Positions 9,395-20,336 of a DNA stretch of 64,000 bases are shown here, in pieces (position 1 is the first letter of the stretch; each line of letters starts with the position of its first letter). The DNA is taken from NCBI RefSeq assembly GCF_013201075.1, contig NZ_CP053708.1, forward strand, positions 3,849,501-3,913,500, read 5' to 3'. Under the pieces are notes generated by a model. That model had not been told where the DNA came from and made no database searches. It worked only from the letters and a program-made list of their open reading frames with translations. A program made the position numbers and the translations under genes. Source of the stretch: Lichenicola cladoniae (GTDB lineage Bacteria; Pseudomonadota; Alphaproteobacteria; Acetobacterales; Acetobacteraceae).

Positions 9395-9690
9395 CCGCCT
9401 TCTCCTACGATCGAAGTCGATCAGGCTTTCCTCTGAGGTTCACGACCTGATGAATGCCGGAGGCAGTCACCGACGGTCTGCCGTGCGTTCCTTCATGCAG
9501 ATCGGGAACGGCCAATCCCGGAGTGCCGTCGGTGGCGACGAGACAATGCGGAACGGTCGCTTGCGCAGGGAACGAGTCCTCAGACTGTCTCGACGACCTC
9601 GTATCGCCTGACGGACCGCTACAGCGGAAAATCCAGCCTCCTATTGGTCGGATGAGGATGCACCCGGACGTTGGTCCGTCCAGCGTTAGC
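9395..9690. other. Non-coding or decayed stretch between the fumarase remnant and ycjF
   Basis: Several overlapping open frames exist on both strands but none has recognisable motifs, a convincing start or a codon pattern like the neighbours. It probably contains further decayed DNA and the upstream region of the lost fumarase gene. Confidence 0.35.
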
Positions 9691-10578
9691 CTACTCCGGC
9701 GGCAGCGGCGTGCAGGCAATCGAAGCGGCGCGGCCGAGGACGATCATGCGACGGGCCGCCACCGCGCCGCCTGCCATCTCGCCGGCCAGATGCGTGAGCA
9801 ACGGCGTACTCAGCACCGCATGCGCGGCGGTGTTGATCGCGGCCTCGGTCACCGCCGTCGCGGTCGCGGCATAGGCGGTGCGTCGCAGCAGGCCGAGCGT
9901 ACCGAACAGGCTGGGACGTAGCCCATACAACGATGCGATCTGGCGGATCAGCCGGAGGCCGCGCCACGAGATCAGCAGCACCACCAGCGACGGTGCCGGC
10001 GTCGCGGCCATGCCGGCAACCACCTGGAGCGCAGCACGGCGACCAAGCTGGTCGGCTTTCGCGCGCAGGCCGGCCTCGGCACCGGCGCGAAGCAACGGCA
10101 GCACGGCATCGGGATCGTTCAGCGCATCGAGCGCCGGACGCAAAGCGGCACCGCCTTCGATACGGTCGAGCCAGCGTCTGGCCGCCTCGACCTTCACCGT
10201 CGCATCGTCCGAGGCAAGGTCACGGCGCAGGCGGTCCACGGCATGCAACGCCGCCAGCGCCCGCAGCTCGCGCCAGATGCCGAGCAGGATCAGGCCGAAC
10301 CCGAGCAGCGCCACCAGCAGGGTGAGACCGCCGAGCAGCCGGGACCGGGTGAACTCGGCCGCAACGAAATTGCCGGTCTGCAGCGCCGCCAGTCCGAACG
10401 CCAGCACGGCAAAACCGCTCAACACCAGCAGCGGCATGCTCCAGCGCGGATCGGCGGGTTCGACACCGGTTCCCGGCACGATCGGCACCAGTTCGGCTGC
10501 GATCTCGAGGCGGTCGGCACGGCCGGTCTCGGTTTCTATGCGCGGCCTGACCAGTGGTTGCGTCGGTCGCTCGTTCAC
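9691..10578 (-). CDS. ycjF: YcjF-family inner membrane protein (DUF697)
   Basis: 295 residues. A hydrophilic N-terminus is followed by two membrane segments (about 50-65 and 80-105), a charged region with WRELRALAALHAVDRLRRDL, and a C-terminal DUF697-like domain with LVVLLISWRGLRLIRQIASLYGLRPS and a final hydrophobic segment. This matches the YcjF/TIGR01620 family, found beside YcjX; both respond to envelope stress in Enterobacteria, molecular role unknown. The GTG start overlaps the ycjX stop by four bases (GTGA), so translation is likely coupled. Confidence 0.85.
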   Translation of the reverse strand: MNERPTQPLVRPRIETETGRADRLEIAAELVPIVPGTGVEPADPRWSMPLLVLSGFAVLAFGLAALQTGNFVAAEFTRSRLLGGLTLLVALLGFGLILLGIWRELRALAALHAVDRLRRDLASDDATVKVEAARRWLDRIEGGAALRPALDALNDPDAVLPLLRAGAEAGLRAKADQLGRRAALQVVAGMAATPAPSLVVLLISWRGLRLIRQIASLYGLRPSLFGTLGLLRRTAYAATATAVTEAAINTAAHAVLSTPLLTHLAGEMAGGAVAARRMIVLGRAASIACTPLPPE

Positions 10579-11948
10579 AGCAGGTCCTCCAGCAGGAAGC
10601 CGAGCAGTGCGTCGAGCCCGATATTGGGGATGGCCGCGCCACGCAACAGCCGCGCCGGCTCGAACGCCGGCAATTCGAGGAACGGGTGCGCCCAGAATTC
10701 CGGCCCCGGCGGCCGGTCCGGCACCTCGCCCGGATAGGATCGGGTCAGGCGCTCGCTGCCGAGAAGCCGGCCGCGTACGGCGGATACCGGATGCCCGTCC
10801 AGGGTCCAGACGAAATCCTCGGTGCAGCGGGCGGAGGCGACCGCGAAGCTGGCACTGCGTACGCCGGAAGGGAGTGCCCCGGACGCTGCATCCCCGCGCA
10901 GACCGGGCTGGCCGGTGAGTGCCCCCATCAGCGCCGCGAGATTACCCCGCTGGCGTTCGGACACGTGGTCCGCCTTGCTCGCGACGTAGGCCACGCGGGA
11001 GATCACCCGCGGCGGCAGGCGCAATGCCGCAAGCGACGCGATCGACGACAGCCACGACCCCTGCCAGCGCAGGCCGGACGATGCGGCAGCAAGCGCGGCC
11101 TGGGCGTCCGCGAAAGCGTCGGGGCCGGTATGCAGCGCGCCGAGCAGGTCGGCCAGCACCACCAGCCGGTCGATCCGGCCGAACAGCGGCGAGACCAGCG
11201 CGTCGCGCGTCGCGGTCACGTACGCCTCGTAGCGCCGGCGCATCAGGTCGGCCAGCGGGCCGCTGCCCATCAGGGGGAAAAAGCTCATCCAGGGTGGTGC
11301 GGCGCCCGGAGCCGGCATCAGGAAACGGCCGGGCTGCAGCATCGCCATTCCGTGCAGGTCGCGCAGACGGGTCAGCGTCGCGACATACAGGCGGTGCCCG
11401 GACAGGGCGAGCGCCTCGTCGGCGGATGCATGTGCCGGCAGCGCGTGCGCAAAGGCCAGGAAGTCGCGGGTGGCGTCGATCAGGCCGGGCCGCTCGAGCC
11501 GCGACAATACCGACTGCGACCAGTCGGCGTAGGACAGTTCCAGCAGCGGCAGGTCGAGCAGCCATTCGCCGGGATAGTCGAGCAACTCGAGCCGCACCTG
11601 CCGGGGCGGCAGGGTGGCGAAGGCGGGCCGAAGCTCGAGATCGAAGGCCAGCAGGGACACCGCGTCGGTCCGGGCCGGCCAGTGCGGCGGGTCGGCGGCC
11701 AGGGCGGCCAGGTGCGCCACATGGTCGAAGCGAGGCAGCGCCTCGGCACCGGCGGATGCCAGCCTGGCACGGACGATGCGGCCACCGAGCGCGTTGCTGG
11801 CGAGCAGCGTCGAGGCGAGCGAGGTGAGCAGCACGGTCTTGCCGGCGCGTGCCAGGCCGGTGACACCGATGCGGATGGTGCGCGGCCGCATGTAGTCGAG
11901 CGGTGCCCGCAACGCCGGGAGCAGTTTCTGCCGCCAATCCTGGACCAT
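10575..11948 (-). CDS. ycjX: YcjX family P-loop NTPase (DUF463)
   Basis: 457 residues. Walker A is GLARAGKT at about residue 30, after an N-terminal IRIGVTG strand. Downstream are LELLDYPGEWLLDLPLL (a Walker B/switch-like DYPGEW motif typical of YcjX) and VAYVASKADHVSERQRGNLAAL, a TKxD-like guanine specificity region. YcjX proteins are cytosolic or membrane-peripheral GTP/GDP binders of unknown function. GGGGA lies eight bases before the ATG. It forms a two-gene unit with ycjF. Confidence 0.9.
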   Translation of the reverse strand: MVQDWRQKLLPALRAPLDYMRPRTIRIGVTGLARAGKTVLLTSLASTLLASNALGGRIVRARLASAGAEALPRFDHVAHLAALAADPPHWPARTDAVSLLAFDLELRPAFATLPPRQVRLELLDYPGEWLLDLPLLELSYADWSQSVLSRLERPGLIDATRDFLAFAHALPAHASADEALALSGHRLYVATLTRLRDLHGMAMLQPGRFLMPAPGAAPPWMSFFPLMGSGPLADLMRRRYEAYVTATRDALVSPLFGRIDRLVVLADLLGALHTGPDAFADAQAALAAASSGLRWQGSWLSSIASLAALRLPPRVISRVAYVASKADHVSERQRGNLAALMGALTGQPGLRGDAASGALPSGVRSASFAVASARCTEDFVWTLDGHPVSAVRGRLLGSERLTRSYPGEVPDRPPGPEFWAHPFLELPAFEPARLLRGAAIPNIGLDALLGFLLEDLL

Positions 11949-11974
11949 GATGTGTTCCCCGCCCGCCGCCGCTC

Positions 11975-12157
11975 CTAGCGGAACGCGCGCAGTTTCACGT
12001 CGGTCTTGTACTGGCTGAGTGCGTAGACCGCCCAGATCGTGGCCGGCAGCCAGCCGATCAGGGTGACCTGCAGGATCAGGCAGAAAATGCCGGCGATCGG
12101 CCGGCCGATCGTGAAGAAGGTCAGGAACGGCAGGATGAAGGCGATCAGCAGACGCAT
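11975..12157 (-). CDS. YqaE/Pmp3-family small membrane protein
   Basis: 60 residues from ATG 12157 (MRLLIAFILPFLTFF), preceded by GGAGC. The ORF can be extended six codons upstream without family support. Two hydrophobic helices flank a short loop (TIGRPIAGIFCLILQ, then GWLPATIWAVYAL), the standard UPF0057/Pmp3 layout. Members are inner-membrane proteins linked to salt or membrane-potential stress in other organisms. It lies 26 bases upstream of ycjX on the same strand, so a common stress operon is possible. Confidence 0.85.
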   Translation of the reverse strand: MRLLIAFILPFLTFFTIGRPIAGIFCLILQVTLIGWLPATIWAVYALSQYKTDVKLRAFR

Positions 12158-12700
12158 GGGGAGCTCCGGGAACAATGTCCCGGCAAACCTAACGCGGATC
12201 CTGCCATCCTGACTGCATGGCGCAGTTCAGGCGCCTACCCGGAAGGCCTCCCGGTTGTTGCCGATCCTGCATCCCTGCAGCGAGCCGGACTTTCCACACC
12301 GCGCCGTCATGGATCAACGAAATAAGATTGCGCGGGTCCGGAATGAGTTTTTGCCGTGGATCACACTGACCATTCCGGCAACACTGGTCTATCGAGACGC
12401 TACAAGCCAGCAGGCTCATAGCAACTTAACAAAGAATGTTTCCGACACCGAAAATATTCGAACGGTATCCCGCGTGTCGTATCGCAGACACCCTCGCCCG
12501 CGCATGGGCTGCAAGCATCCAAGCCATTCGTCTCGCAGCATCAACGCCAGGTGTGGCAGAGTTGCCGCGTCGTGGTTTGTAACAACAGCAGGCGACTTCC
12601 AGGGATCCCGACGCCGTGACCGGTTGGTCCGCCCGTGGCGCCGGTCTCGATAAGCGCTTTCAGGCTTCTGCATAACGACAGAAACGTCGGGGATACGTCC
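12158..12700. other. Divergent intergenic region between the Pmp3-like gene and the GH3 gene
   Basis: About 540 bases without a supported gene. Bases 12410-12470 are AT-richer (acttaacaaagaatg...gaaaatattcg) and are the likeliest place for the beta-glucosidase promoter. A long minus-strand frame runs through here into the GH3 gene but is only its shadow. No hairpin or operator was recognised. Confidence 0.4.
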
Positions 12701-14995
12701 ATGCACAAAAAACGCAGCCTGTTCCTGGCCTGCACGGCCATGAGCCTCCTCATGTCTTGCCGGGCAATCGATGTGCAGACCACCGATACCCACGCTGCGG
12801 CAGGCCCGGCCGACGCGGAGGCGCCGCCCTGGATGGATGCCTCGTTGTCGCCCGATCGACGCGCCCGCATGCTGGAACAGCGGCTTTCCACGCAGCAGTT
12901 GCTGCAGCTGGTGTACGGCTATTACGCAGTGCCGGCCAACTACATGCTTCCGGCCAATGTCGTTCCGCAGGGCGCGGTCGGATCGGCCGGCTTCGTGCCG
13001 GGCATTCCGGAACTCCTGGTGCCGGCGCTGCAGGAGAGCGATGCCGGGACCGGCGTCGCCGATCCGGTGAATGGCGAGAACGGCCAGCCGATCCGCGGTG
13101 CCGCCGGTTATTCGACCGAGCTCCCGTCGGGTCTCGCCACCGCCGCGACCTGGAATCGCGAGACCGCCTTTCGGGGCGGCGCGATGATCGGCGAGGAAGC
13201 GCATCGGGAAGGGTTCAATGTGCTGCTGGCAGGCGGCGTCAATCTCGCCCGGGAACCGCGCAACGGCCGTAATTTCGAATATGGCGGCGAGGACCCGCTG
13301 CTGGCCGGCACCATGGTCGGCGAGCAGATACGCGGCATCCAGTCGCGCCACGTCGTGTCGACGATCAAGCATTATGCCCTGAACGACCAGGAGACCGGCC
13401 GCAACTCGGCCTCCTCGAATATCGACTGGACCGCGGCGCGACAGAGCGACCTGCTGGCGTTCGAGCTGGCGCTCGACATCGGCAAGCCGGGGTCGGTGAT
13501 GTGCTCCTACAACCGCGTCAACAGTGCCTATGCGTGCGGCAACGATGTCCTGCTGAACCAGATCCTGAAGGGCGACTGGGGGTACAAGGGGTGGGTCATG
13601 TCGGACTGGGGTGCTGTGCATGCCGTCACCGACGCCAATGGCGGGCTCGACCAGGAGTCCGGCAGCTTCTTCGACCAGCCGAACGGCGGTCCGTTCTTTA
13701 CCACCAGGCTCGAGCAGGCGATCCATGACGGAACGGTCAAGCCATCGCGCCTGCTCGACATGGCGCATCGGATCCTGCGTTCGGAGTTCGCCAACGGGCT
13801 GTTCGACGATCGCGTCACCAACATCGTTCCGATCGACGCCGCAGCCGACGCTGCGGTGGCACAGGCGGACGAGCAGGAAGGTATCGTCCTGCTGAAGAAC
13901 GCGCACTCGACGTTGCCCTTGTCGAAAAAAATTGGATCCGTCGCGATCATCGGCTCGAACGCGGCCAACGGCGTACTGGAAGGCGGCGGTTCGTCCCAGG
14001 TCTGGCCGGTCGGCGGCCCGGCGGCACCGGTGGACGCCAGCAAGAGCTTTCCGCGCCCGCTGATCTGGAACCCCTCCTCGCCGATGGCGGCGATGAAGCG
14101 GGAAGCGCCGAACGCCACCTTTTCGTATGACACCGGCGCCGATCCGTCTGCCGCCGCAGCAGTTGCGGCCAAGGCGCAGGTGGCGATCGTGTTCGTCAAC
14201 CAGAGGCTGGGCGAGAGCATCGATGCGGCCAGCCTGTCGCTACCGGCCGACCTGCAGACCAAGGCCGATCAGGACGCGCTGGTGCGAGCGGTGGTCCGCG
14301 CAAACCCGAATACCATCGTGGTGGTCGAGAGCGGCGGGCCGGTGCTGATGCCTTGGCTTGCGCAGGTGATGGGCGTGCTTGAAGCCTGGTATCCGGGCTC
14401 GGGCGGGGGCGCTGCAATCGCCAACGTGCTGTTCGGAGACGTGAACCCGTCCGGCCACCTGCCGCTGACCTTCCCCGCGTCGGAATGCCAGCTGCCACGG
14501 CCGGTGCTCGATGTCGGCACGCCCACCAACCGGAACTTCCCGATCGACTACACTGTCGAAGGTGCCGCGGTCGGCTACAAATGGTTCCAGAAAAAGCACC
14601 TGACGCCGCTGTTCCCGTTCGGCTACGGGCTCAGCTACACCACCTTCTCCTACGGCGAACTGCACGCGACGTCGGGCAACGCCCTCACCGCCACCTTCAC
14701 CGTCACCAACACCGGCGCCAGGGCGGGATATGCGGTGCCGCAGCTCTATCTCGGCCTGCAGGGACGCGGTGAGGCACCGACCCGACTCGTCGGCTTCGCC
14801 AAGGTCATGCTGCAGCCACACCAGAGCCGATCGGTCAGCATCACCGCCGACCCGCGCCTGCTGGCCGAGTTCGATGGCACCAACGACCGCTGGGTCGTGA
14901 AAGCCGGGCACTATCCGCTCTATCTCGGCACCTCGGCGAACGACATCGTCCGCACCGGCACCACCACCCTCAGCAGCCAAAGCCTGGCTCCCTGA
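12701..14995 (+). CDS. Glycoside hydrolase family 3 beta-glucosidase, probable lipoprotein
   Basis: 764 residues from ATG 12701; an earlier in-frame start at 12635 would bury the signal peptide. The N-terminus (KKRSLFLACTAMSLLMSC) is a lipoprotein-like signal with the cysteine near residue 20. The GH3 N-terminal TIM barrel has HYALNDQE and the nucleophile aspartate D302 in VMSDWGAVH. The second domain (about 400-620) contains the EGIVLLKN and GSNAANGVLEGGGS motifs. A C-terminal fibronectin-III-like domain starts with FPFGYGLSYTTFSY. Expected activity: exo-hydrolysis of beta-linked glucosides in the periplasm or at the outer membrane. It faces the mrdA operon tail to tail. Confidence 0.92.
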   Translation: MHKKRSLFLACTAMSLLMSCRAIDVQTTDTHAAAGPADAEAPPWMDASLSPDRRARMLEQRLSTQQLLQLVYGYYAVPANYMLPANVVPQGAVGSAGFVPGIPELLVPALQESDAGTGVADPVNGENGQPIRGAAGYSTELPSGLATAATWNRETAFRGGAMIGEEAHREGFNVLLAGGVNLAREPRNGRNFEYGGEDPLLAGTMVGEQIRGIQSRHVVSTIKHYALNDQETGRNSASSNIDWTAARQSDLLAFELALDIGKPGSVMCSYNRVNSAYACGNDVLLNQILKGDWGYKGWVMSDWGAVHAVTDANGGLDQESGSFFDQPNGGPFFTTRLEQAIHDGTVKPSRLLDMAHRILRSEFANGLFDDRVTNIVPIDAAADAAVAQADEQEGIVLLKNAHSTLPLSKKIGSVAIIGSNAANGVLEGGGSSQVWPVGGPAAPVDASKSFPRPLIWNPSSPMAAMKREAPNATFSYDTGADPSAAAAVAAKAQVAIVFVNQRLGESIDAASLSLPADLQTKADQDALVRAVVRANPNTIVVVESGGPVLMPWLAQVMGVLEAWYPGSGGGAAIANVLFGDVNPSGHLPLTFPASECQLPRPVLDVGTPTNRNFPIDYTVEGAAVGYKWFQKKHLTPLFPFGYGLSYTTFSYGELHATSGNALTATFTVTNTGARAGYAVPQLYLGLQGRGEAPTRLVGFAKVMLQPHQSRSVSITADPRLLAEFDGTNDRWVVKAGHYPLYLGTSANDIVRTGTTTLSSQSLAP

Positions 14996-15015
14996 TCCAG
15001 CGACCAGGGCCGCGA

Positions 15016-15044
15016 GCCGTCCGCATCAACGTGCGGGCGGCTTT
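15016..15044. terminator. Hairpin between converging GH3 and mrdA genes
   Basis: A ten-pair inverted repeat GCCGTCCGCA / TGCGGGCGGC (one G-T pair) with loop TCAACG, followed by TTT on the plus strand. It sits between two converging genes and could end transcription of the GH3 gene and, less clearly, of the mre operon. Confidence 0.55.
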
Positions 15045-15053
15045 CGGCCGGTC

Positions 15054-16997
15054 TCAGATCGCGTCGGCGACCCGCTGTCCCGGCGCTTCGCGACGGTTGG
15101 CCGGATCGCGGGTGAGCGTCACGGTCATGATGTCGCGGGCGAGTGGCGCTGCGACCTCGGCGGCTGCGTTGCCGTGCTCCACGACGATCGCGGCCGCATA
15201 GCGCGGTGCGTCGTACGGCGCGAAGCAGATGAACAGCGCGTGCGGCCGGAACTCCCAGGGCAGCTTGGCCGAATTGAAATGGCCGCTCTCGCGCAGCCAC
15301 CGGCTGACCCGGCGAACCTGAGCCGAGCCGGTCTTGCCCGCCATCTGGATGCCGGCGAGCGATAGCCGGGCTTTCGGCGCCGTGCCGTGTGGCTCGTTCA
15401 CCACCGCATACATGCCAGCCCGCAACGCGGCCAGATGGGCTTCCGGCAGCCCGAGCTCGGGCCAGTGCAGCGGGTTGCCGGCCGGCTGTATGACGCCGTT
15501 GATCTGGCGGGTCAGATGCGGCTGCACCGCGCGGCCGGTAGCGATGCGGGACGCGTAGGTCGCAAGCTGCAGCGGCGTCACCTGGACGTAGCCCTGGCCG
15601 ATGCCGCTGACGATGGTGTCGCCGCCGTTCCAGTGCCTTCCCTTGGAATGCTGCCACGCCGGAGTCGGGATCAGTCCGATGCGCTGGTGCGGCAGCTCGA
15701 TGTCGAGCGACGTGCCGAGGCCGAACCGGTGCGCGGCCGCGGCGATCGCATCCATGCCGGTACGGCGGGCGGTCTCGTAGAAGAACACGTCGCAGGAGAA
15801 CTTGATGCCGCCATGCAGGTCGAGCGAGCCGTGCCCGTGCTTGGCCCAGCAATGGAAGCGGGTGCCGCCGACATCGAGGTAGCCGGGGCAGAAGATCCGG
15901 TCGGACGGCGACAGGCTGCCGGACTGCAACGCCGCCATTGCGACGGCCGGCTTGAAGGTCGAGCCGGGCGGATACAGGCCGGCGACGCTCTTGTTGATCA
16001 GCGGCGTACGCTGGTCGTTGGTCCACTCGACCCATTGCGCCTGGCTGACGCCGGAATCGAACAGGCTCGGGTCGAACGACGGCGTGCTCACCATCGCCAG
16101 CACCTCGCCGTTGCGGCAATCCATCACCACGGCGCTGGCGGACTGGTCGCCGACATAGCCGAGCACCGCCTGCTGCAGGCCGAGATCGATCGAGAGGCCG
16201 ACCGCCTCGCCCTGGATGCCCTCGCGACGGTTGATCTGGCCCATCACCCGGCCAACGGAATCCACCTCCATCTGCACCGAGCCGGCGGTGCCGCGCAGGC
16301 CGACATCGTGGAACTGCTCGATGCCGGCACGCCCGACCCGCATGCCGGGCAGAGCCAGGTTCGGGTCGGCAGCGACATCCTTCTCGTTGGGAGGCGCCAC
16401 GTAGCCGACCACATGCGCCAGCAGCGGGCCCTGGGGATACAGGCGGGTGGTGCCGACATCGACCAGGATTCCGGGCAGGTCGGGCGCGTTGACCTCGATC
16501 CGCGCCATGTCGTCCCAGGTCAGGAAGTCGCGGACCACCACCGGGATGTATTTGCGGCCGTGCTTGAGTTCGCGGGTGATACGGGCCCGCTCGTGCTCGT
16601 CCAGCGGCAGGATGGCCGAGAAGCGGTCGAGCGTGGCGCCGACGTCGGTGGTCTTCTCCGCCAGGAGCAGCGCCCGCCAGTTGACCTTGTTGCCGGCCAG
16701 GCTCGCGCCGAACCGGTCCAGGATGCGGCCACGCGGCGGCGAAAGCATGCGCGTGTTGACACGGTTGTTTTCGGCAAGTGCCGCGTATTTCCGGCCATCG
16801 GCCACCTGGAGCCGATAGAGCCGGTCGCCGAGCGCACCGAGTGCCCCGACCTGGGCCGCCATCAACAGCAAGGCCCGCCGGGTAAAGATTCCGCGCGACG
16901 GGCTTTCCTTCGGGGCACGACCCGGGCGGACGCCTTTGGCGCGCGACTTCCCCGAAAACAGTCGCCCCGGAAGCAGGCCTCTGGGCAGCCGCTTCAT
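15054..16997 (-). CDS. mrdA: Penicillin-binding protein 2 (MrdA), peptidoglycan transpeptidase
   Basis: 647 residues. One N-terminal membrane helix (ALLLMAAQVGALGALGDRLYRLQ), a dimerisation domain with PPRGRILDRFG, and a C-terminal transpeptidase domain. The catalytic serine is in YPPGSTFKP (SxxK) and the third box is AGKTGSAQ. Length and the motif SPPRGRILDRFG fit PBP2, the class B enzyme that cross-links peptidoglycan in the elongasome with RodA. It starts seven bases after the mreD stop. In most relatives rodA follows directly; here it does not. Confidence 0.95.
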   Translation of the reverse strand: MKRLPRGLLPGRLFSGKSRAKGVRPGRAPKESPSRGIFTRRALLLMAAQVGALGALGDRLYRLQVADGRKYAALAENNRVNTRMLSPPRGRILDRFGASLAGNKVNWRALLLAEKTTDVGATLDRFSAILPLDEHERARITRELKHGRKYIPVVVRDFLTWDDMARIEVNAPDLPGILVDVGTTRLYPQGPLLAHVVGYVAPPNEKDVAADPNLALPGMRVGRAGIEQFHDVGLRGTAGSVQMEVDSVGRVMGQINRREGIQGEAVGLSIDLGLQQAVLGYVGDQSASAVVMDCRNGEVLAMVSTPSFDPSLFDSGVSQAQWVEWTNDQRTPLINKSVAGLYPPGSTFKPAVAMAALQSGSLSPSDRIFCPGYLDVGGTRFHCWAKHGHGSLDLHGGIKFSCDVFFYETARRTGMDAIAAAAHRFGLGTSLDIELPHQRIGLIPTPAWQHSKGRHWNGGDTIVSGIGQGYVQVTPLQLATYASRIATGRAVQPHLTRQINGVIQPAGNPLHWPELGLPEAHLAALRAGMYAVVNEPHGTAPKARLSLAGIQMAGKTGSAQVRRVSRWLRESGHFNSAKLPWEFRPHALFICFAPYDAPRYAAAIVVEHGNAAAEVAAPLARDIMTVTLTRDPANRREAPGQRVADAI

Positions 16998-17004
16998 GAT
17001 GCGG

Positions 17005-17568
17005 CTACGCCAGCGTGGGGTCGGCGATGCCGCGATGCGCCCAGGTAAACAGCGCCGAAAGCAGCGGATAGAGGCCGGTGGCGAGTGCCAGTTCGAACAA
17101 GGCAGGTTGCGGCGGCAACAGTCGCTGGCTGAACGCCGACATCAACGCCCAGTCGAGCCCGATCACGCCGGCAGCCACCAGCAGGAACACCATCCAGACC
17201 AGCAGAAACCCCTGTCGGGCCAGTCCATGACGCCAGCCGAGCCCGCAGGCATGCACGATCAGCAGCGTCAGGATGGCGATACCCGGCGGCGAGAAACTGA
17301 GCAGGTCGTAGAGCAGGCCGAGCATGAACACGACCGCCGCCGGCATCGAGGCCGGCCGGAACACCGACCAGAAGAACACCGAGGCCATCGTGGTGCCCGG
17401 CAGCAAAGCCTGCTGTTCCGGCAGGCCCAGCGGCGCACACAGCAACAGCACCAGCAGCACGCTGAAGGCGGCCGGAAGCGCACGCCGGCCCGCGGCGTCG
17501 AGGCGGCGCCAGATGGTCGGCCGTGGCCTGATGCCCGGATGCCGTTCCGGGCGTGGCTGTCGCGACAT
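17005..17568 (-). CDS. mreD: Rod-shape-determining protein MreD
   Basis: 187 residues with five or so hydrophobic segments, including PAAFSVLLVLLLCAPLGLP, SMPAAVVFMLGLLYDLLS, GIAILTLLIVHACG and FLLVWMVFLLVAAGVI. The FxLGLLYDLLSFSPPG pattern is typical of MreD. The N-terminal 30 residues are basic and proline-rich. MreD is the integral membrane member of the MreBCD complex. It sits between mreC and mrdA with 12 and 7 base gaps, so it is operonic. Confidence 0.9.
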   Translation of the reverse strand: MSRQPRPERHPGIRPRPTIWRRLDAAGRRALPAAFSVLLVLLLCAPLGLPEQQALLPGTTMASVFFWSVFRPASMPAAVVFMLGLLYDLLSFSPPGIAILTLLIVHACGLGWRHGLARQGFLLVWMVFLLVAAGVIGLDWALMSAFSQRLLPPQPALFELALATGLYPLLSALFTWAHRGIADPTLA

Positions 17569-17580
17569 TCAGGAAGTCCT

Positions 17581-18621
17581 TCACCCGCGTTCGATCACAG
17601 CCGCGGCCGTGCCGGTATCGATCGGCAGACGGCCGGGCCGGGTGACCGGTAACGCTCCGTCGCCGGGCGCCTCGATGCTGTTGGCCGATCCGCGGATAAG
17701 GTTCCTGGATCCGCCGACCGCACCCTTGGGCACGGTATGCTGGCTGCTTCCCCCGGAGGCCGGCCGGCCCGGCGAGTCCGGTGGGGTGATCGCGGCAAGG
17801 CCATAGTCGAACAGCCTGACCACCACGACGTGACCGAGTTGGGCATAAGGTTCGACCACCGGATTGTTCGGGCCGATATAGTGGACGGTGCCGACCGGAA
17901 GCCCGGCCGGGAACACATTGGTGACGTTGTTGGTCACGACGCGCTCGCCTTCCTCGGGATGCACGTCTTCGGGATAGCTGGTCAGGCGGGGCGCGGCCGC
18001 GTTGGTCCCTTCCATGATCGCCGCCGCATGAGACGATTCCAGCGACACCGGGACCCGGCTGCTCATGTCGGTGATCAGCATGACGCGTGCCGAGCGCGAA
18101 CCGACCTCGGTGACCCGTCCGACCAGTCCGGCCGCATCGACCGCGACCATGTCCTTCGACAGGGTGACGTGGTTCGCCAGGATCTGGCCGGGAGCCACCG
18201 ACAGCAGGATCGAACGTGCATAAAACTGGCTGGTATCGGCCACCGCGCGGGCTGTGACGAACGAGGGCGCCGGTTCGGGGATCCAGTTCAGGTTGGCTTT
18301 CAGCGTGGCGTTCTCTGCCTGAAGCGCCATCGCGACATCATACCAGCGACGAAGCTTCAGGTTTTCCTCCCGCAGACGCTGGTTCTCGGCAGAGACCGCG
18401 ACCAGGTGGCGGGTCTCGCCGGCAATGCCACGCAGCCCATCGATCGGGCGTGCCAGCAGCGAATAGAGCGGCGCCACCGCATCCGACATGGCGACCCGCG
18501 CCTGTTCGGCGACGCGGCGGTCGGCCTGGCCCAGCAGCATGACACAGCAGGCCAGGGCCACGAGCAGCGGCAGCGTCAGCTTGGCCAGAGCCTGGCGCAG
18601 CTGGATCGACAGACGGAACAC
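17581..18621 (-). CDS. mreC: Rod-shape-determining protein MreC
   Basis: 346 residues, GTG start with GGAGG eight bases upstream. One N-terminal membrane helix (LTLPLLVALACCVMLLG), a coiled-coil-like region around 75-110 (SAENQRLREENLKLRRW), and the periplasmic beta domain with VAPGQILANHVTLSKD, VDAAGLVGRVTEVGSRSARVMLITD and the closing HVVVRLFD. The last 60 residues are a proline/glycine-rich tail beyond the conserved fold. MreC links MreB to PBP2 in the periplasm. Confidence 0.93.
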   Translation of the reverse strand: MFRLSIQLRQALAKLTLPLLVALACCVMLLGQADRRVAEQARVAMSDAVAPLYSLLARPIDGLRGIAGETRHLVAVSAENQRLREENLKLRRWYDVAMALQAENATLKANLNWIPEPAPSFVTARAVADTSQFYARSILLSVAPGQILANHVTLSKDMVAVDAAGLVGRVTEVGSRSARVMLITDMSSRVPVSLESSHAAAIMEGTNAAAPRLTSYPEDVHPEEGERVVTNNVTNVFPAGLPVGTVHYIGPNNPVVEPYAQLGHVVVVRLFDYGLAAITPPDSPGRPASGGSSQHTVPKGAVGGSRNLIRGSANSIEAPGDGALPVTRPGRLPIDTGTAAAVIERG

Positions 18622-18712
18622 CGCATCACCTCCGCCTTGGCCTCAGGCTCGCCGTGCCATTGGCACGCAGTCCGGGCTCTCTAGTTCCCGTCGAAATGGA
18701 CGATCTGGAACG

Positions 18713-20081
<1,369 letters not shown>

Positions 20082-20324
20082 ATGTTGCGCAAAATCACGA
20101 TGATCACCGCTGCCGCAGGCCTGTCGCTCGGTCTCGCTGCCTGCGACCCGTATAGCCCTGGCCAGCGCGCGGTCGGCGGCGGCTTGCTCGGTGGTGCCGG
20201 TGGCGCCGCGATCGGTGGCATTGCCGGCGGCGGCAACGGTGCGTTGATCGGCGGCCTGGCCGGCGGCGCGCTCGGCGCAGTCGGTGGTGCCGCCACCACG
20301 CCGACCCGTCGCAGCGGCTACTAA
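20082..20324 (+). CDS. Glycine-zipper lipoprotein
   Basis: 80 residues. Signal peptide with lipobox LAAC (cysteine near residue 21), then [13 protein letters not shown] and a glycine/alanine-rich stretch (GGLLGGAGGAAIGGIAGGGNGALIGG) with GxxxG spacing, the YMGG/glycine-zipper type. Such proteins sit in the outer membrane or periplasm and may span or associate with membranes. It is half of a tandem pair: the gene at 20337 has the same first 80 residues with changes. Confidence 0.82.
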   Translation: MLRKITMITAAAGLSLGLAACDPYSPGQRAVGGGLLGGAGGAAIGGIAGGGNGALIGGLAGGALGAVGGAATTPTRRSGY

Positions 20325-20336
20325 CAGGAGCCGAGC

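Noticed and set aside
12416-13906. Long minus-strand frame opposite the GH3 gene
   Set aside because: Arginine/glutamine-rich shadow with no family signature.
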